Shown here: one piece after another, positions 43,896 to 52,944 of the stretch
How the letters are laid out: every line of letters starts with the position of its first letter
Position numbering within the stretch: position 1 is the stretch's first letter
Assembly (NCBI RefSeq): GCF_011440305.1
Contig: NZ_JAAOIW010000005.1
Coordinates: forward strand, 186,001 to 250,000
Direction: 5' to 3'
DNA length: 64,000 bases
Source: Paenibacillus agricola
GTDB taxonomy: Bacteria; Bacillota; Bacilli; Paenibacillales; NBRC-103111
Translations under genes and position numbers: made by a program
Notes under the pieces: model-generated
Databases searched by the model: none
Seen by the model: only the letters and a program-made list of their open reading frames with translations
Told to the model about the DNA's origin: nothing

Positions 43896-44764
43896 GGCTG
43901 GTCCATAAAATAAATCTGTTGCTGCCAACCAAGCACCTCTTTGATGCGAGCATTGGATAGCAGGCTTGTCCGGTCGTCCAATGCTGAGCGAATATCGGTG
44001 ACCCCAGATAAGTGGGCTTCTATAAGCTCGCTAGTACTGCGGTCTGAAGAAGTATCGTCAGCTGCCAATATGAGTGCTTGGGCACCTAAGCCATCCTTTT
44101 CAATAGCTAGACGGCAGGCAACTGCAACATCACGGGCATCGATGTAGGACCATAGGATACGCTTGCGGCCTGCGGTATCAGCAAACTGGGCACGGATCGC
44201 TGCATAGCTCTCCGGCACGAGAATATTGCCCAAGCGGAAGGATATCACTTGCATGCCTGTGCGCCGGTTGAAGGCTTCAGCCGTCACTTCATTCACGACC
44301 TTGGACAAGCCGTAGCTGTCCTCAGGCAATTGTGGATGGGCTTCATCTACCGGCAAATATTGCGGGGCAAAATAGTCATTGGCAAATACCATGCCATAAG
44401 ACGATTCGCTAGAAGCGAGCACAACCTTCTGGATACCGAGGTTCGCTGCCGCTTCCAATATATTATACGTATTCATTACATTATTGCGGAAGCACACATC
44501 GTTGGGATGGGTATAAGCCTGCGGAATCGCGGCAAAGTGCACAATCCCGACGGCTTCCTGCCGATTTCGCCCACTAAAAGGCGCTAGCGCATTATGAACC
44601 TGCCCCAAATCGTTCAAATCCACAATAATCGTGCGGCATAAGGGCTCTTCAGGCAGCTTCCAATCCAGATTGATTACCTCATAATCCTGTTCTACAAAAT
44701 GCTTGACCAGCCACACACCGGCCTTGCCACTGCCTCCGGTTATAATAATTCGTTTTTTACTCAC
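43892..44764 (-). CDS. NAD-dependent epimerase/dehydratase (extended SDR)
   Basis: This 290-residue enzyme has the Rossmann motif TGGSGKAG near the N-terminus, the active-site serines SSESSYG and the YGLSK tyrosine-lysine pair. The product of the reaction is unknown; such enzymes act on nucleotide sugars or sugar lactones. The GTG at 44764 is selected because AAGGAG lies 8 nt upstream and the Rossmann strand starts five residues later. It is divergent from an HxlR regulator, which may control it. Confidence 0.82.
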   Translation of the reverse strand: MSKKRIIITGGSGKAGVWLVKHFVEQDYEVINLDWKLPEEPLCRTIIVDLNDLGQVHNALAPFSGRNRQEAVGIVHFAAIPQAYTHPNDVCFRNNVMNTYNILEAAANLGIQKVVLASSESSYGMVFANDYFAPQYLPVDEAHPQLPEDSYGLSKVVNEVTAEAFNRRTGMQVISFRLGNILVPESYAAIRAQFADTAGRKRILWSYIDARDVAVACRLAIEKDGLGAQALILAADDTSSDRSTSELIEAHLSGVTDIRSALDDRTSLLSNARIKEVLGWQQQIYFMDQP

Positions 44765-44862
44765 CTGTCGCACTCCTTCCAAGTTTTCCAACTGCGGCCC
44801 CAGCTTGAAAGCCGCTATTGCTATTTTATCCTTAGTTCTTTACTATGGATAGTAGTGAATTT

Positions 44863-44907
44863 TTGTTCATATTATTACAGAAAATATACTTAATAACCTT
44901 AAGGTTA
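44863..44907 (+). promoter_or_regulatory. hxlR promoter with overlapping palindromic operator
   Basis: TTGTTC (44863-44868) and TATACT (44885-44890) are 16 nt apart. The perfect 14-bp palindrome TAACCTTAAGGTTA (44894-44907) begins 3 nt after the -10, over the expected transcription start, so binding there would block the hxlR-like gene: a likely autoregulatory site. A second inverted repeat, ACTATGGATAGT (44842-44853), lies nearer the divergent epimerase. Confidence 0.6.
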
Positions 44908-44936
44908 CTAAGTAATATTCAGGAAGGATGATCCTC

Positions 44937-45305
44937 ATGTCTCTATTAGACAATGAAACTAGCAAAAATACGACTCCCACTAGCAATTATATCCCTAAAC
45001 AGCCCATTTATATCGAATGCTCGATTGAACGAACATTAGATGCTATAGGCGGCAAATGGTCGTTTCTTGTGCTTCGTGAATTGTTCGGCGGAACCAAACG
45101 CTTTGGTGTCCTCCAGAAGAAAATTAATGGAGTCAGCCCTAAATCATTGACCGAAACCTTAAGGCATCTTGAGGAGCAAGGGGTCTTGGAGCGAACAGCT
45201 TATGCCACCGTACCTGTCACCGTAGAATATACACTAACTCCCAAAGGCCATGACCTCCACCAAATATTAAAAGAAATGAAGCTTTGGTCTGCCAAGTGGT
45301 CTTAA
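44937..45305 (+). CDS. HxlR-family transcriptional regulator
   Basis: This 122-residue winged-helix protein has the family hallmarks: a cysteine near the start (IECSIERTLDAIGGKWSFLVLREL), the recognition helix region FGVLQKKINGVSPKSLTETLR and the wing VPVTVEYTLTPKG. The conserved N-terminal cysteine often senses aldehydes or oxidants. ATG 44937 is used (AGGAAGG 9 nt upstream). Divergent from the epimerase gene. Confidence 0.88.
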   Translation: MSLLDNETSKNTTPTSNYIPKQPIYIECSIERTLDAIGGKWSFLVLRELFGGTKRFGVLQKKINGVSPKSLTETLRHLEEQGVLERTAYATVPVTVEYTLTPKGHDLHQILKEMKLWSAKWS

Positions 45306-45331
45306 TATTCTCGTTATGATGAGGTGCTCGC

Positions 45332-46411
45332 ATGCTTGCTTATTACAGGAAATATTGGAAAACAGTATTTGACATCGCTTTACTGGCATTAACGGTATAC
45401 TTATTTATGTTATTGTTCAGCTATCTGTACCAGATTGCAACCCCGATCTTCCTAGCCTTTATTATCTACTTAATTATTGAGCCTTTGGCTCGCTTTTTAC
45501 ATAGGCGTGGTTTAAGCAAAAGCATTGCTTCAGCCATTTCAACGGGCATATTCGTGCTCGTCATTCTCGGAGCTTTAGTTGGAATTGGTGTCATCTTCAC
45601 CAGCCAAATTTGGAGCCTTAAGGCCAACCTGCCGCAGTATTCGGCAATTCTGCAGGAGCAGCTTTTATTAAAAACAGATTTTCTGCGCCATAGGCTGGAT
45701 GCATTACCCGATGATGTGATCCAGAAAATGAGCGAATATTCCACAGAAATTACTGAGAGAGCCTCCCTGCTTGCCGGGCAATTTCTGAATTGGACCTTCA
45801 CGATGCTGACCAGCTTCTCGACATTTGTCGTGAACTTCGTCATTGCGATTATTCTCGCTTACTTTTTAAGCATCGAGATTGAATCTTGGAAAAGAATGGC
45901 TCGGGAGAAAACGCCCAAAACGTTCAAGTCTGCCTTCACCTTTCTGAGAGAAAATGTATTACTTGGCATCGTTGGCTACTTAAAGGCGCAATCGAAGCTA
46001 ATCACCTTAACGTTTATCGTGATTTTCATTGCCTTGCTCGTATTAAGGGTAGATAATGCGTTCTCCATAGCGCTGCTTTCCGCCATATTCGACGTGCTTC
46101 CCTTGCTGGGTGTTTCCACTTTATTTATTCCCTGGATTATTTATTTATTTATCGTCGGCAAAACGACTTTGGCCATTTGGCTTTGTGTACTACTTGCCGT
46201 TGTTATTATGGTTCGGCAAATTATGGAGCCAAAAATTACCGGAGATTCCCTCGGTGTCTCTGCCTTTACGATGCTATCCTTCATGATGATTTCCTTATCC
46301 CTATTCGGCGTGGCCGGCTTAATTTTATCACCGATCCTCATTATTACGATTAAAGCCTTGTATGAGCAAGGCCACCTGCAGCGCTGGATTCGCTGGCCGG
46401 AAGGCGAGTAA
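45332..46411 (+). CDS. AI-2E family membrane transporter
   Basis: This 359-residue protein has the eight-TM pattern of the UPF0118/AI-2 exporter family, with a hydrophilic helix region between TM3 and TM4 and the C-terminal signature VRQIMEPKITGDSLGVSAF. Members transport diverse small molecules, some acting as Na+/H+ antiporters. GAGGTG lies 6-7 nt before the ATG. It follows the hxlR-like gene by 26 bp and may be co-transcribed with it. Confidence 0.87.
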   Translation: MLAYYRKYWKTVFDIALLALTVYLFMLLFSYLYQIATPIFLAFIIYLIIEPLARFLHRRGLSKSIASAISTGIFVLVILGALVGIGVIFTSQIWSLKANLPQYSAILQEQLLLKTDFLRHRLDALPDDVIQKMSEYSTEITERASLLAGQFLNWTFTMLTSFSTFVVNFVIAIILAYFLSIEIESWKRMAREKTPKTFKSAFTFLRENVLLGIVGYLKAQSKLITLTFIVIFIALLVLRVDNAFSIALLSAIFDVLPLLGVSTLFIPWIIYLFIVGKTTLAIWLCVLLAVVIMVRQIMEPKITGDSLGVSAFTMLSFMMISLSLFGVAGLILSPILIITIKALYEQGHLQRWIRWPEGE

Positions 46412-46434
46412 GGCTCCCTACTAGGACAAAATTA

Positions 46435-46478
46435 AAGAGGCTATTCCCTCAGTCATTTGACTTAAGGGACAGCCTCTT
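46435..46478 (+). terminator. Terminator between the AI-2E gene and the MBL gene
   Basis: AAGAGGCT (46435-46442) pairs with AGCCTCTT (46471-46478), with an inner TCCCT/AGGGA pairing. The following bases are ATTTGATT. Confidence 0.65.
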
Positions 46479-46509
46479 ATTTGATTCTTGATGAGCCTGC
46501 AGACAGCAC

Positions 46510-47355
46510 CTATTGCTCACGTTCCGTCAAATAGAGAAATCGTTCTCCAGGCACGAGCACTTTGAATTTCATGGACGGGTAATACCTGCCCAAATAATCG
46601 ACGAAATAGGCCGGGTTTTCAGTGTTGCCTTTAAACATATCATAATGCATCGGGATGACCATTTCCGCCCCAATCTCGGCCGCCATATCTGCCGCTTCAC
46701 GGAATGTCATATTACCGTATATTTGCTTACGCAGCCGCCGCCAATCATGGCCGTTAATCGGCATGCAGGCAAGCTCAATGTGATGTGGTTTAAGCGCATC
46801 CTCCAGCTCTTGGTCAGCCAGTGCATCCCCTGCATGATAGAAAATCAGCCCATCCAGGTTAAATACATAGCCTAGGAAAAAATGGTTCCCATCCGCATCT
46901 GTTATGTACTTTTCATGCTTGCAGGCAACCGGTGTAAAGCTGATTCCTTGTGTAAGCTCACAGCTTACGCCTGCCTTGGCGGCAATAATCCGCTCCTCGC
47001 CGATGCCTGCGTCCAGCATCAACTGGACATGGGGAGCCGGACAAACAAATAAGGCCTGCGGCGAATGAATCGACAGATCTTTTAATGTAAACGGATCCAA
47101 ATGGTCGGAGTGGTGGTGGGTAATGACCACATAATCGGCATTATAAATTTCCTCCGGCTTAATTGGCGGTTCGAAGGAGCGGCTCGGTGATGCCGACAGG
47201 TAGGGGTCAAAATAAATAAGCTTGCCCTGCTTTTTCACGACCAGGCTTTCCTGCCCTAATTGCCAAATGGCAACACCATCCTTAGGTACCTCCGTAGTAT
47301 CCATCTGCTTCAGCAATTGCTTGCCTGTTTTGCCAATTACGATTTTATCATTCAT
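46510..47355 (-). CDS. MBL-fold metallohydrolase, UlaG-like
   Basis: This 281-residue enzyme has the metallo-beta-lactamase signature HHHSDHLD, then further metal ligands in HAGDALAD and VIPMHYDMF. The WQLGQESLVVKKQGKLIYFDPYL start matches the UlaG (L-ascorbate 6-phosphate lactonase) group, though no ascorbate PTS genes are nearby. ATG 47355 is 9 nt from GGGGG; the ATG at 47364 touches it. Confidence 0.85.
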   Translation of the reverse strand: MNDKIVIGKTGKQLLKQMDTTEVPKDGVAIWQLGQESLVVKKQGKLIYFDPYLSASPSRSFEPPIKPEEIYNADYVVITHHHSDHLDPFTLKDLSIHSPQALFVCPAPHVQLMLDAGIGEERIIAAKAGVSCELTQGISFTPVACKHEKYITDADGNHFFLGYVFNLDGLIFYHAGDALADQELEDALKPHHIELACMPINGHDWRRLRKQIYGNMTFREAADMAAEIGAEMVIPMHYDMFKGNTENPAYFVDYLGRYYPSMKFKVLVPGERFLYLTEREQ

Positions 47356-47435
47356 ATCCTTCATCCCCCTTTTAAAGCTTGATTTTGTCGTGTGAGCCCG
47401 TTTGTGAACCCGTATATAAGCCAGATATGACTCTA

Positions 47436-47669
47436 TTAGATATGATACTTTTTTTCAACACGGTTGGTAAAGAAATTCATCAGTAATAAAGAGATCGCTA
47501 TGTCATCCACTGGCATAAAAGGAAGCAGGTCCGGAGCTACCCAGTAAACAAGTGCTGGTATAACAAATAGCAGCTTTTCCCTAAGCGGTACCTTCCCTGA
47601 AAATAGTAGCGGAATAATTTTTTTGAATACATGTCCCCAATTTCGAAAAGAAAGCAGTCGTCTCCACAT
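47436..47669 (-). CDS. DUF1232/YkvA-like small membrane protein
   Basis: This 77-residue protein has the YkvA core VPLREKLLFVIPALVYWVAPDLLPFMPVDDIAI, with the APDLLP-hydrophobic-DDI motif of DUF1232. Function is unknown. AAAGGGGG lies 8 nt before the ATG. Confidence 0.78.
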   Translation of the reverse strand: MWRRLLSFRNWGHVFKKIIPLLFSGKVPLREKLLFVIPALVYWVAPDLLPFMPVDDIAISLLLMNFFTNRVEKKYHI

Positions 47670-47776
47670 GCTGTCGTCCCCCTTTGTATAACTAGGCTGC
47701 CAGCTCTTCATCCGTCGCTAGCCTTACTCACCTTTATAGTGCACTATACGCAGGAATGGAATGTACGTTGCAGGAA

Positions 47777-48658
47777 TTAAGTTCGGAGGGCCTCCACCAT
47801 AATAGCGGCTGCTTTGGGATAAATCTGATCAAATTCCAAATATGGAAGCGGATTGCTGCCTGAGCCTAATTCCACAGTAAATCCGGGCCTGCGAAACTCT
47901 TGGATGAACCAGTCCTTGTAGCCCGCATCGCTGCCTGTCAGCTTAATCGCCCGATACCCGCTAACCTCTGCCAGACGCTCGGCAATGCGCTCCGATATAG
48001 CTGGCTCTAGGCCATTGTAATTCCAATAAATTTCTTCCCCTTGCGTATGGAAGGCGATAACCAAGGAGAAGTCGCGCTCCCGCGTAAATTTCACCATCGC
48101 TATAGCCTCCTGCTCCGTCTCAGGTGCTATGCCTGTGTAATCCCTGGGGCCAGGATTCGTTACTTGCCGACGGTCTCTTTCCATTTCCCAGTTTGCTGGA
48201 AATTGATCGTTCAGGTCTACGCCGCGTATATTGGCTTTCCAGCCTGAAAAATCCGCCGACCCACCATTCCATTGCATGAGCCTTCCCTCCATCCCCTTCG
48301 GAGGTTTGTCCAGAATAAGCTCCACACCGTCCGGATTGACCATCGGTACGACCCATAATGAGCTTTGATAATAAAGCTCCCTTGCATCTACTCCATACAA
48401 TAGCTTTCCATGGCTGTAAGCGTCTGCATATTCCTTGATGAATTGAATAAGCATCGGTGTTGTGATCCACTCATTGGCATGGAAGGCTCCATTAAAATGG
48501 ATTTCTTTAGCCCCCCTGCCTATCCGCAAATAAGGAATTTCCCTGCCGCATACCGTGTTGCCTATGGAACCCGTGTCGATATACGGGTACAACTTGCATA
48601 ACTGCTGGATATCGACCATTAACCCTGTGTAATTGAGGCCCCCACCAAATACATTCAT
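47777..48658 (-). CDS. M14 zinc carboxypeptidase, gamma-D-glutamyl-diamino acid endopeptidase type
   Basis: This 293-residue protease has the zinc motif H60-x-x-E63 (AFHANEWI), the third zinc histidine in FHTQGEEIY and the catalytic glutamate in FTVELGSG. It resembles the catalytic domain of endopeptidase I of Bacillus (YqgT), which cleaves peptidoglycan stem peptides. No signal peptide or LysM domain is present, so action in the cytoplasm or on recycled/spore cortex peptides is plausible. ATG 48658 has AAGGAGG 8 nt upstream. Confidence 0.85.
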   Translation of the reverse strand: MNVFGGGLNYTGLMVDIQQLCKLYPYIDTGSIGNTVCGREIPYLRIGRGAKEIHFNGAFHANEWITTPMLIQFIKEYADAYSHGKLLYGVDARELYYQSSLWVVPMVNPDGVELILDKPPKGMEGRLMQWNGGSADFSGWKANIRGVDLNDQFPANWEMERDRRQVTNPGPRDYTGIAPETEQEAIAMVKFTRERDFSLVIAFHTQGEEIYWNYNGLEPAISERIAERLAEVSGYRAIKLTGSDAGYKDWFIQEFRRPGFTVELGSGSNPLPYLEFDQIYPKAAAIMVEALRT

Positions 48659-48700
48659 CCCATGATCCTCCTTCATTAAAAACGAATGATAGAAAAGAAC

Positions 48701-48748
48701 GCTAAAACAATAGAAACGATTCGAAAGCCTAAGGCTCCCGAACCGTTT
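48701..48748 (-). terminator. Terminator after murI
   Basis: Minus strand: AAACGGTTCGGGAGCC pairs with GGCTTTCGAATCGTTT (16 bp with three G-U) around a 3-nt loop, followed by CTATTGTTTT. Confidence 0.75.
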
Positions 48749-48751
48749 TGT

Positions 48752-49573
48752 CTAAAGGATGGATGACGTACGCCATACGATAGGCTTGACGTCAATAGGC
48801 TCATTTAGCCAGTTCTGCGCTATTTTCTTAAACATCACTGGATCTCCACTGCAAAAAAATTGATGCACTGGCAGCTCAATTGCGAGTTTATAGGGGGCAG
48901 CCAGCATGTTATGGTGTGACAAAATGGCGCTAATTTCTCTTGCTGTTTCATCAGCGGAATTAATTAAAGCTACATGGGGACCCATCACTTTGGATATCGG
49001 CTTTGCTAGAAATGGATAATGGGTACAACCAAGTATTAAGCAATCCATAGGCACGGACTTAAGTGCTTGCAACGAATGTTCTACGATTCTTGAGGTTTGC
49101 TCCGTATCAAATAAGCCTTGTTCTACTAACGGCACTAACAACGGGCAAGCTTGGCTAACCACCTGAACATGGGGTGATATTCGAGAAAGCGCCAGCTCGT
49201 AGGCTTTGCTTTTGATCGTGCCTTCGGTTCCTATGACTCCGATCCTTCCACTTTGGGTCAACTTCATCGCCGCACGAGCCCCCGAATGAATAACGCCCAC
49301 CACAGGGATTGATAGGCGTCCACGTATTTCATCAAGGGCAACAGCCGTAGCTGTATTGCAAGCGATAACGATCATCTTGGGGTTATATTGCATCAAATAA
49401 TCAACGATCTGATGGGTAAATTGAATCACCTCAGAGGAAGACCGGGTGCCGTAGGGCGCTCGGGCCGTATCGCCAAAATAACAGATTTGCTCCTGAGGGA
49501 GCTGTCGCATGACTTCGCGGGCTACAGTAAGCCCGCCTACCCCGGAATCCAATATGGCTATCGCTTGCTGCAC
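48752..49573 (-). CDS. murI: Glutamate racemase
   Basis: This 273-residue cofactor-independent racemase makes D-glutamate for peptidoglycan. Both catalytic cysteines are present: the first in IACNTATAVA and the second in LGCTHYPFL; the N-terminus IAILDSGVGGLTV is typical. The GTG at 49573 is selected (GGAAG about 10 nt upstream) because the fold starts there; ATGs at 49618 and 49612 add an unusual basic N-terminus. Confidence 0.92.
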   Translation of the reverse strand: MQQAIAILDSGVGGLTVAREVMRQLPQEQICYFGDTARAPYGTRSSSEVIQFTHQIVDYLMQYNPKMIVIACNTATAVALDEIRGRLSIPVVGVIHSGARAAMKLTQSGRIGVIGTEGTIKSKAYELALSRISPHVQVVSQACPLLVPLVEQGLFDTEQTSRIVEHSLQALKSVPMDCLILGCTHYPFLAKPISKVMGPHVALINSADETAREISAILSHHNMLAAPYKLAIELPVHQFFCSGDPVMFKKIAQNWLNEPIDVKPIVWRTSSIL

Positions 49574-49687
49574 AAAGTTTCGCTTCCTTTTGTATATGAA
49601 TAGACACGACATACTCATCTATAAAGTATGTCGCACAAATAGAAAACGTACCGAGTGTTGCCAACTTCCGCGAATAGCTTAGGATTT

Positions 49688-50809
49688 TCACCTGCCTGGA
49701 GGCTGGATATCCGTCAACAAGGCAAGCTCATACCCTGCGTCGCGGATGCCTTTAATAATGCGGTCCAGCGCTTCAATATTTTCGGGCGACCCCTGATGGA
49801 TCAAAACAATATTACCATCATGCAGATTACCCATAATATCATTATAGGGATCCTCCGCGCCATTTGCGCGCGGCACCCAATCCTTCATTGCCGTTGACCA
49901 GAATACGGAGGAATATCCCATATCCGAGACTAGGTTTAATAAATGCATATTATAACGCCCGTAAGGAAACCGGAAGTAGGGCTGAATCTCCTTGCCTGTT
50001 ACTTCCCGGTATAGCGACTCATAATCTTGAATTTCCTTGATGACCTGTTCATCGGTTTGCAGGTTCATATCAGTGTGTGTCATCGTATGATTGGCAACCA
50101 AATGCCCATCGGCAACCAAGGTACGCACAAAATCAGGGTTCTTTTTCACATTATAGCCAGCAATAAAAAAGTTGGCCTTAGCGTTATTATCCTTTAACGA
50201 TTTGACCAGAAGCTCCGTATCACCCATCGGGCCTCCCGTATCAATCGTCAAGTATACCTTTTTGCCGGTACCGACCCATAAGGCCTTCATATTATCCGTG
50301 TACTGTCTCGTTTCATTGGGGAAATTCGGTACATATCCCTTCGGCTGCTTCATATAGTACCAGGAATAAGCTTTGAATTCATCGGTAATAGGGAGGCGCG
50401 GACCACCGCCTGATGGTTTATACGTTGCCGATGAGGCGGTAGCCTTAGCTGCTGGGCCTCCATAGCCAGCTTCGCCTGGGCTGCCTGCGGCAGGGGCGCT
50501 TGGCTTCGGCTCAGCCGTAGGCTCAACCGGCAGTTCTTCAGCGGTGCCCGAGACCGAAGCCGGGGTCTCCTGCGGCGATATCGCTGGCGTTTGCTCCGCA
50601 GGTGCAGGTTCTGGCGCTGGTGGAACCGGAGCTGGTGACAGCTTTGTTTCCTTTGAAACCTCAGCTTCGGAGCTTTTGGGCTTCATGGTTTCAGCTTGGA
50701 TCTGGCTGGCTTCATTGGAGCCCGCCGTATTGGAGCATGCAGCTAATATGGCTGTACAGAGGACTAGCATCAGCGTAACGGTGCCCGATGTGCTTCTAAG
50801 GTTCATCAT
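49688..50809 (-). CDS. Polysaccharide deacetylase lipoprotein
   Basis: This 373-residue protein has a signal peptide with lipobox ILAAC, a long P/A/E/S-rich linker (about residues 25-130) and a NodB-like deacetylase domain. The domain shows YLTIDTGGPMGDTE in place of the usual TFDDG, the zinc pair NHTMTH (HxxxH), RFPYGRYN and IVLIHQGSP. The variant first motif is close to PdaA-type (FDNG) enzymes of spore cortex formation. It is anchored outside the membrane. GGAG lies 9 nt before ATG 50809. Confidence 0.85.
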   Translation of the reverse strand: MMNLRSTSGTVTLMLVLCTAILAACSNTAGSNEASQIQAETMKPKSSEAEVSKETKLSPAPVPPAPEPAPAEQTPAISPQETPASVSGTAEELPVEPTAEPKPSAPAAGSPGEAGYGGPAAKATASSATYKPSGGGPRLPITDEFKAYSWYYMKQPKGYVPNFPNETRQYTDNMKALWVGTGKKVYLTIDTGGPMGDTELLVKSLKDNNAKANFFIAGYNVKKNPDFVRTLVADGHLVANHTMTHTDMNLQTDEQVIKEIQDYESLYREVTGKEIQPYFRFPYGRYNMHLLNLVSDMGYSSVFWSTAMKDWVPRANGAEDPYNDIMGNLHDGNIVLIHQGSPENIEALDRIIKGIRDAGYELALLTDIQPPGR

Positions 50810-50892
50810 GATGGTTAGCTCCATTTCATAGGTTTATGTCTTCTCCCATCATAACATTCATAAGTAAGGGCATAAAGCAGTTTATTACAAGC

Positions 50893-50930
50893 AAAAAAGC
50901 CCCAACCGGCACAACCCGGAAGGAGCTTTT
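50893..50930 (-). terminator. Terminator after the GH4 gene
   Basis: Minus strand: AAAGCTCC pairs with GGGGCTTT (8 bp, one G-U), with an inner CCGG/CCGG pairing, followed by six T. Confidence 0.8.
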
Positions 50931-50977
50931 ATATAGTTTCAACACAGGCTTAACTAATCTTGGATCAACAATGATGT

Positions 50978-52276
50978 TTATACAAATTTCGGTATCCAGT
51001 CTCCGTGTGCTTCGATCATATCATCGCACATGGCAACGATATCATCAATTGACAGCTCAGCTGAAGTATGAGGGTCAAGCATAGCCGCGTGATAGATATG
51101 CTCTTTCTTGCCTGTGATCGCTGCTTCCAAAGTCAACAATTGCGTGTTGATATTGGTGCGGTTTAATGCAGCTAATTGAGGAGGCAAATCGCCTACATAG
51201 GTAGGTGTAACGCCATTGGCATCAACCAAGCAAGGCACTTCTACGCAGGCTTCTTTAGGAAGGTTCGTAATCAGCCCAGTGTTCATCACATTGCCGCCGA
51301 TTTTGAACGGTATATTCGTTTCCATCGCTTCTAGCATGAAAGAAGCATATTCTTTGGAGCGGGTATGCTCCAAATTCTTGTTGTTTACGAGCTCCTCGCG
51401 CATCGTTTTCCATTTCTCGATTTGGCGCACGCAGCGGCGTGGGTACTCGTCGAGTGGAATATTGAAGCGTTCGATCAGCTCTGGGTAATTTTTCTTAATA
51501 AAGTACGGGTGGTACTCCGCATTGTGCTCGGAGGATTCCGTAACGTAATAGCCGAATCGGAACATCAATTCAAATCGAATCATATCGCCATGTTGTTCCT
51601 TCTGCTTTTCACGGGCACGACGTTTAATTTCCGGATACAGATCGACGCCATCCTTCGTTGCTTCAAGTAACCAGCCCATATGGTTAATACCGGCGATTTT
51701 AGTCCGAACGCCTTCAGTTTCCATATCCAATGCTTCGAACAGCTTCGGCATGCAGGCTTGCACGCTGTGGCATAATCCGACTGTTTTCACGCCGCCGTAG
51801 GTGTTCATTCCATTCGTCAATACCGCCATTGGATTCGTATAATTTAAGAACCATGCATCCGGGCATACCTCGTGGATATCTTTGGCAAAGTCAAGCATTA
51901 CCGGCAAGGTGCGCAGGTTGCGGAAAATGCCCCCTATTCCCAAGGTATCGGCAATCGTTTGGCGCAAGCCGTATTTTTTAGGGATTTCAAAGTCGGTAAT
52001 GGTACAAGGATCATAGCCACCAACCTGTATGGCATTGACCACATATTTCGCTCCACGTAATGCTTCCTTGCGATCCGAATACGCTTTCACAACGCATGTG
52101 CTGCCAATCGATTGCTTCAGGTTGTTCAGCATGTTTTCGGAATCCTTCAAGCGCTGCATATCAATATCGAACAATGCCAGCTCAAAACCTTGTAATGCAG
52201 GTGTCATCATGCAGTCGCCCAAAACGTTTTTGGCGAATACGGCACTGCCTGCTCCTAGAAAAGTAATTTTAGACAT
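50978..52276 (-). CDS. melA: GH4 alpha-galactosidase/alpha-glucosidase
   Basis: This 432-residue NAD+- and metal-dependent glycosidase begins with the Rossmann motif FLGAGSAVFAKN, followed by NAIQVGGYD, NYTNPMAVLT, the metal cysteine in GLCHSVQ and GINHMGWL (His ligand). The CHS motif favours alpha-galactosidase (MelA) or alpha-glucosidase over phospho-enzymes. GGGAGG lies 9 nt upstream. An AraC regulator gene lies nearby in the opposite direction, beyond bdbC. Confidence 0.87.
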   Translation of the reverse strand: MSKITFLGAGSAVFAKNVLGDCMMTPALQGFELALFDIDMQRLKDSENMLNNLKQSIGSTCVVKAYSDRKEALRGAKYVVNAIQVGGYDPCTITDFEIPKKYGLRQTIADTLGIGGIFRNLRTLPVMLDFAKDIHEVCPDAWFLNYTNPMAVLTNGMNTYGGVKTVGLCHSVQACMPKLFEALDMETEGVRTKIAGINHMGWLLEATKDGVDLYPEIKRRAREKQKEQHGDMIRFELMFRFGYYVTESSEHNAEYHPYFIKKNYPELIERFNIPLDEYPRRCVRQIEKWKTMREELVNNKNLEHTRSKEYASFMLEAMETNIPFKIGGNVMNTGLITNLPKEACVEVPCLVDANGVTPTYVGDLPPQLAALNRTNINTQLLTLEAAITGKKEHIYHAAMLDPHTSAELSIDDIVAMCDDMIEAHGDWIPKFV

Positions 52277-52405
52277 TTGGTGATAGCCTCCCAGTTCTAT
52301 GGATATGGATAAGTTCAAACCTCAATTAGAACTATACGCCAAGAATCTGGGAATGCATATGGAGACAAACCATTTTTATATGGTTAAATGTAGTACGTTT
52401 GTTTT

Positions 52406-52837
52406 TTATCCTTTGCGAACAGCAGCCCACAAGGCAAGCTGGATTACGGTTATTAAAGTAAAGGCAATTAAAGCGAGAAACGGAATCGTGATGAAGCCCA
52501 TCCAATTAATATAATCCACATCACAAGGTACAGGCCCGCATGCTGTAGCCGCCTCCTTGAACCAGGAAGTCTTTTGCATCAAGTAGTGATAGAGTGAAAT
52601 CCCCATTCCCCAGACACTTAAGGGAAGTACATAGATAACCTGCATCGTATCCTTGCGTACAGCTGCAATGCCTAGTATAATCACCAGTGGGTACATTAAA
52701 ATCCTTTGGTACCAACAAAGCTTGCAGGGCAAATAGTGCATAATCTCCGAAAAAAACAAGCTTCCAACCATAGCCACAACCGCTACAATCCAAGACATAT
52801 GTAGTCCATTTTCTTTTATAAATCGTTTCCAGCCCAT
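52406..52837 (-). CDS. bdbC: DsbB/BdbC-type thiol-disulfide oxidoreductase
   Basis: This 143-residue protein has four TM segments. The two cysteine pairs of DsbB proteins are present: C38-K-L-C41 followed by WYQR, and C100-x4-C105. It should pass electrons from a secreted thiol oxidase to quinone. The partner BdbD is not in the window. AAGGAG lies 9 nt upstream of the ATG. Confidence 0.9.
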   Translation of the reverse strand: MGWKRFIKENGLHMSWIVAVVAMVGSLFFSEIMHYLPCKLCWYQRILMYPLVIILGIAAVRKDTMQVIYVLPLSVWGMGISLYHYLMQKTSWFKEAATACGPVPCDVDYINWMGFITIPFLALIAFTLITVIQLALWAAVRKG

Positions 52838-52944
52838 CTATCAGCGCTCCTTATGATTATTCCTGCCAGCATATCCCCAACTATTGCATAGGTTCATTAT
52901 GCTGTATCTGCTTGCCTTTATCAATATGATTCGAGGTGTTCGAT

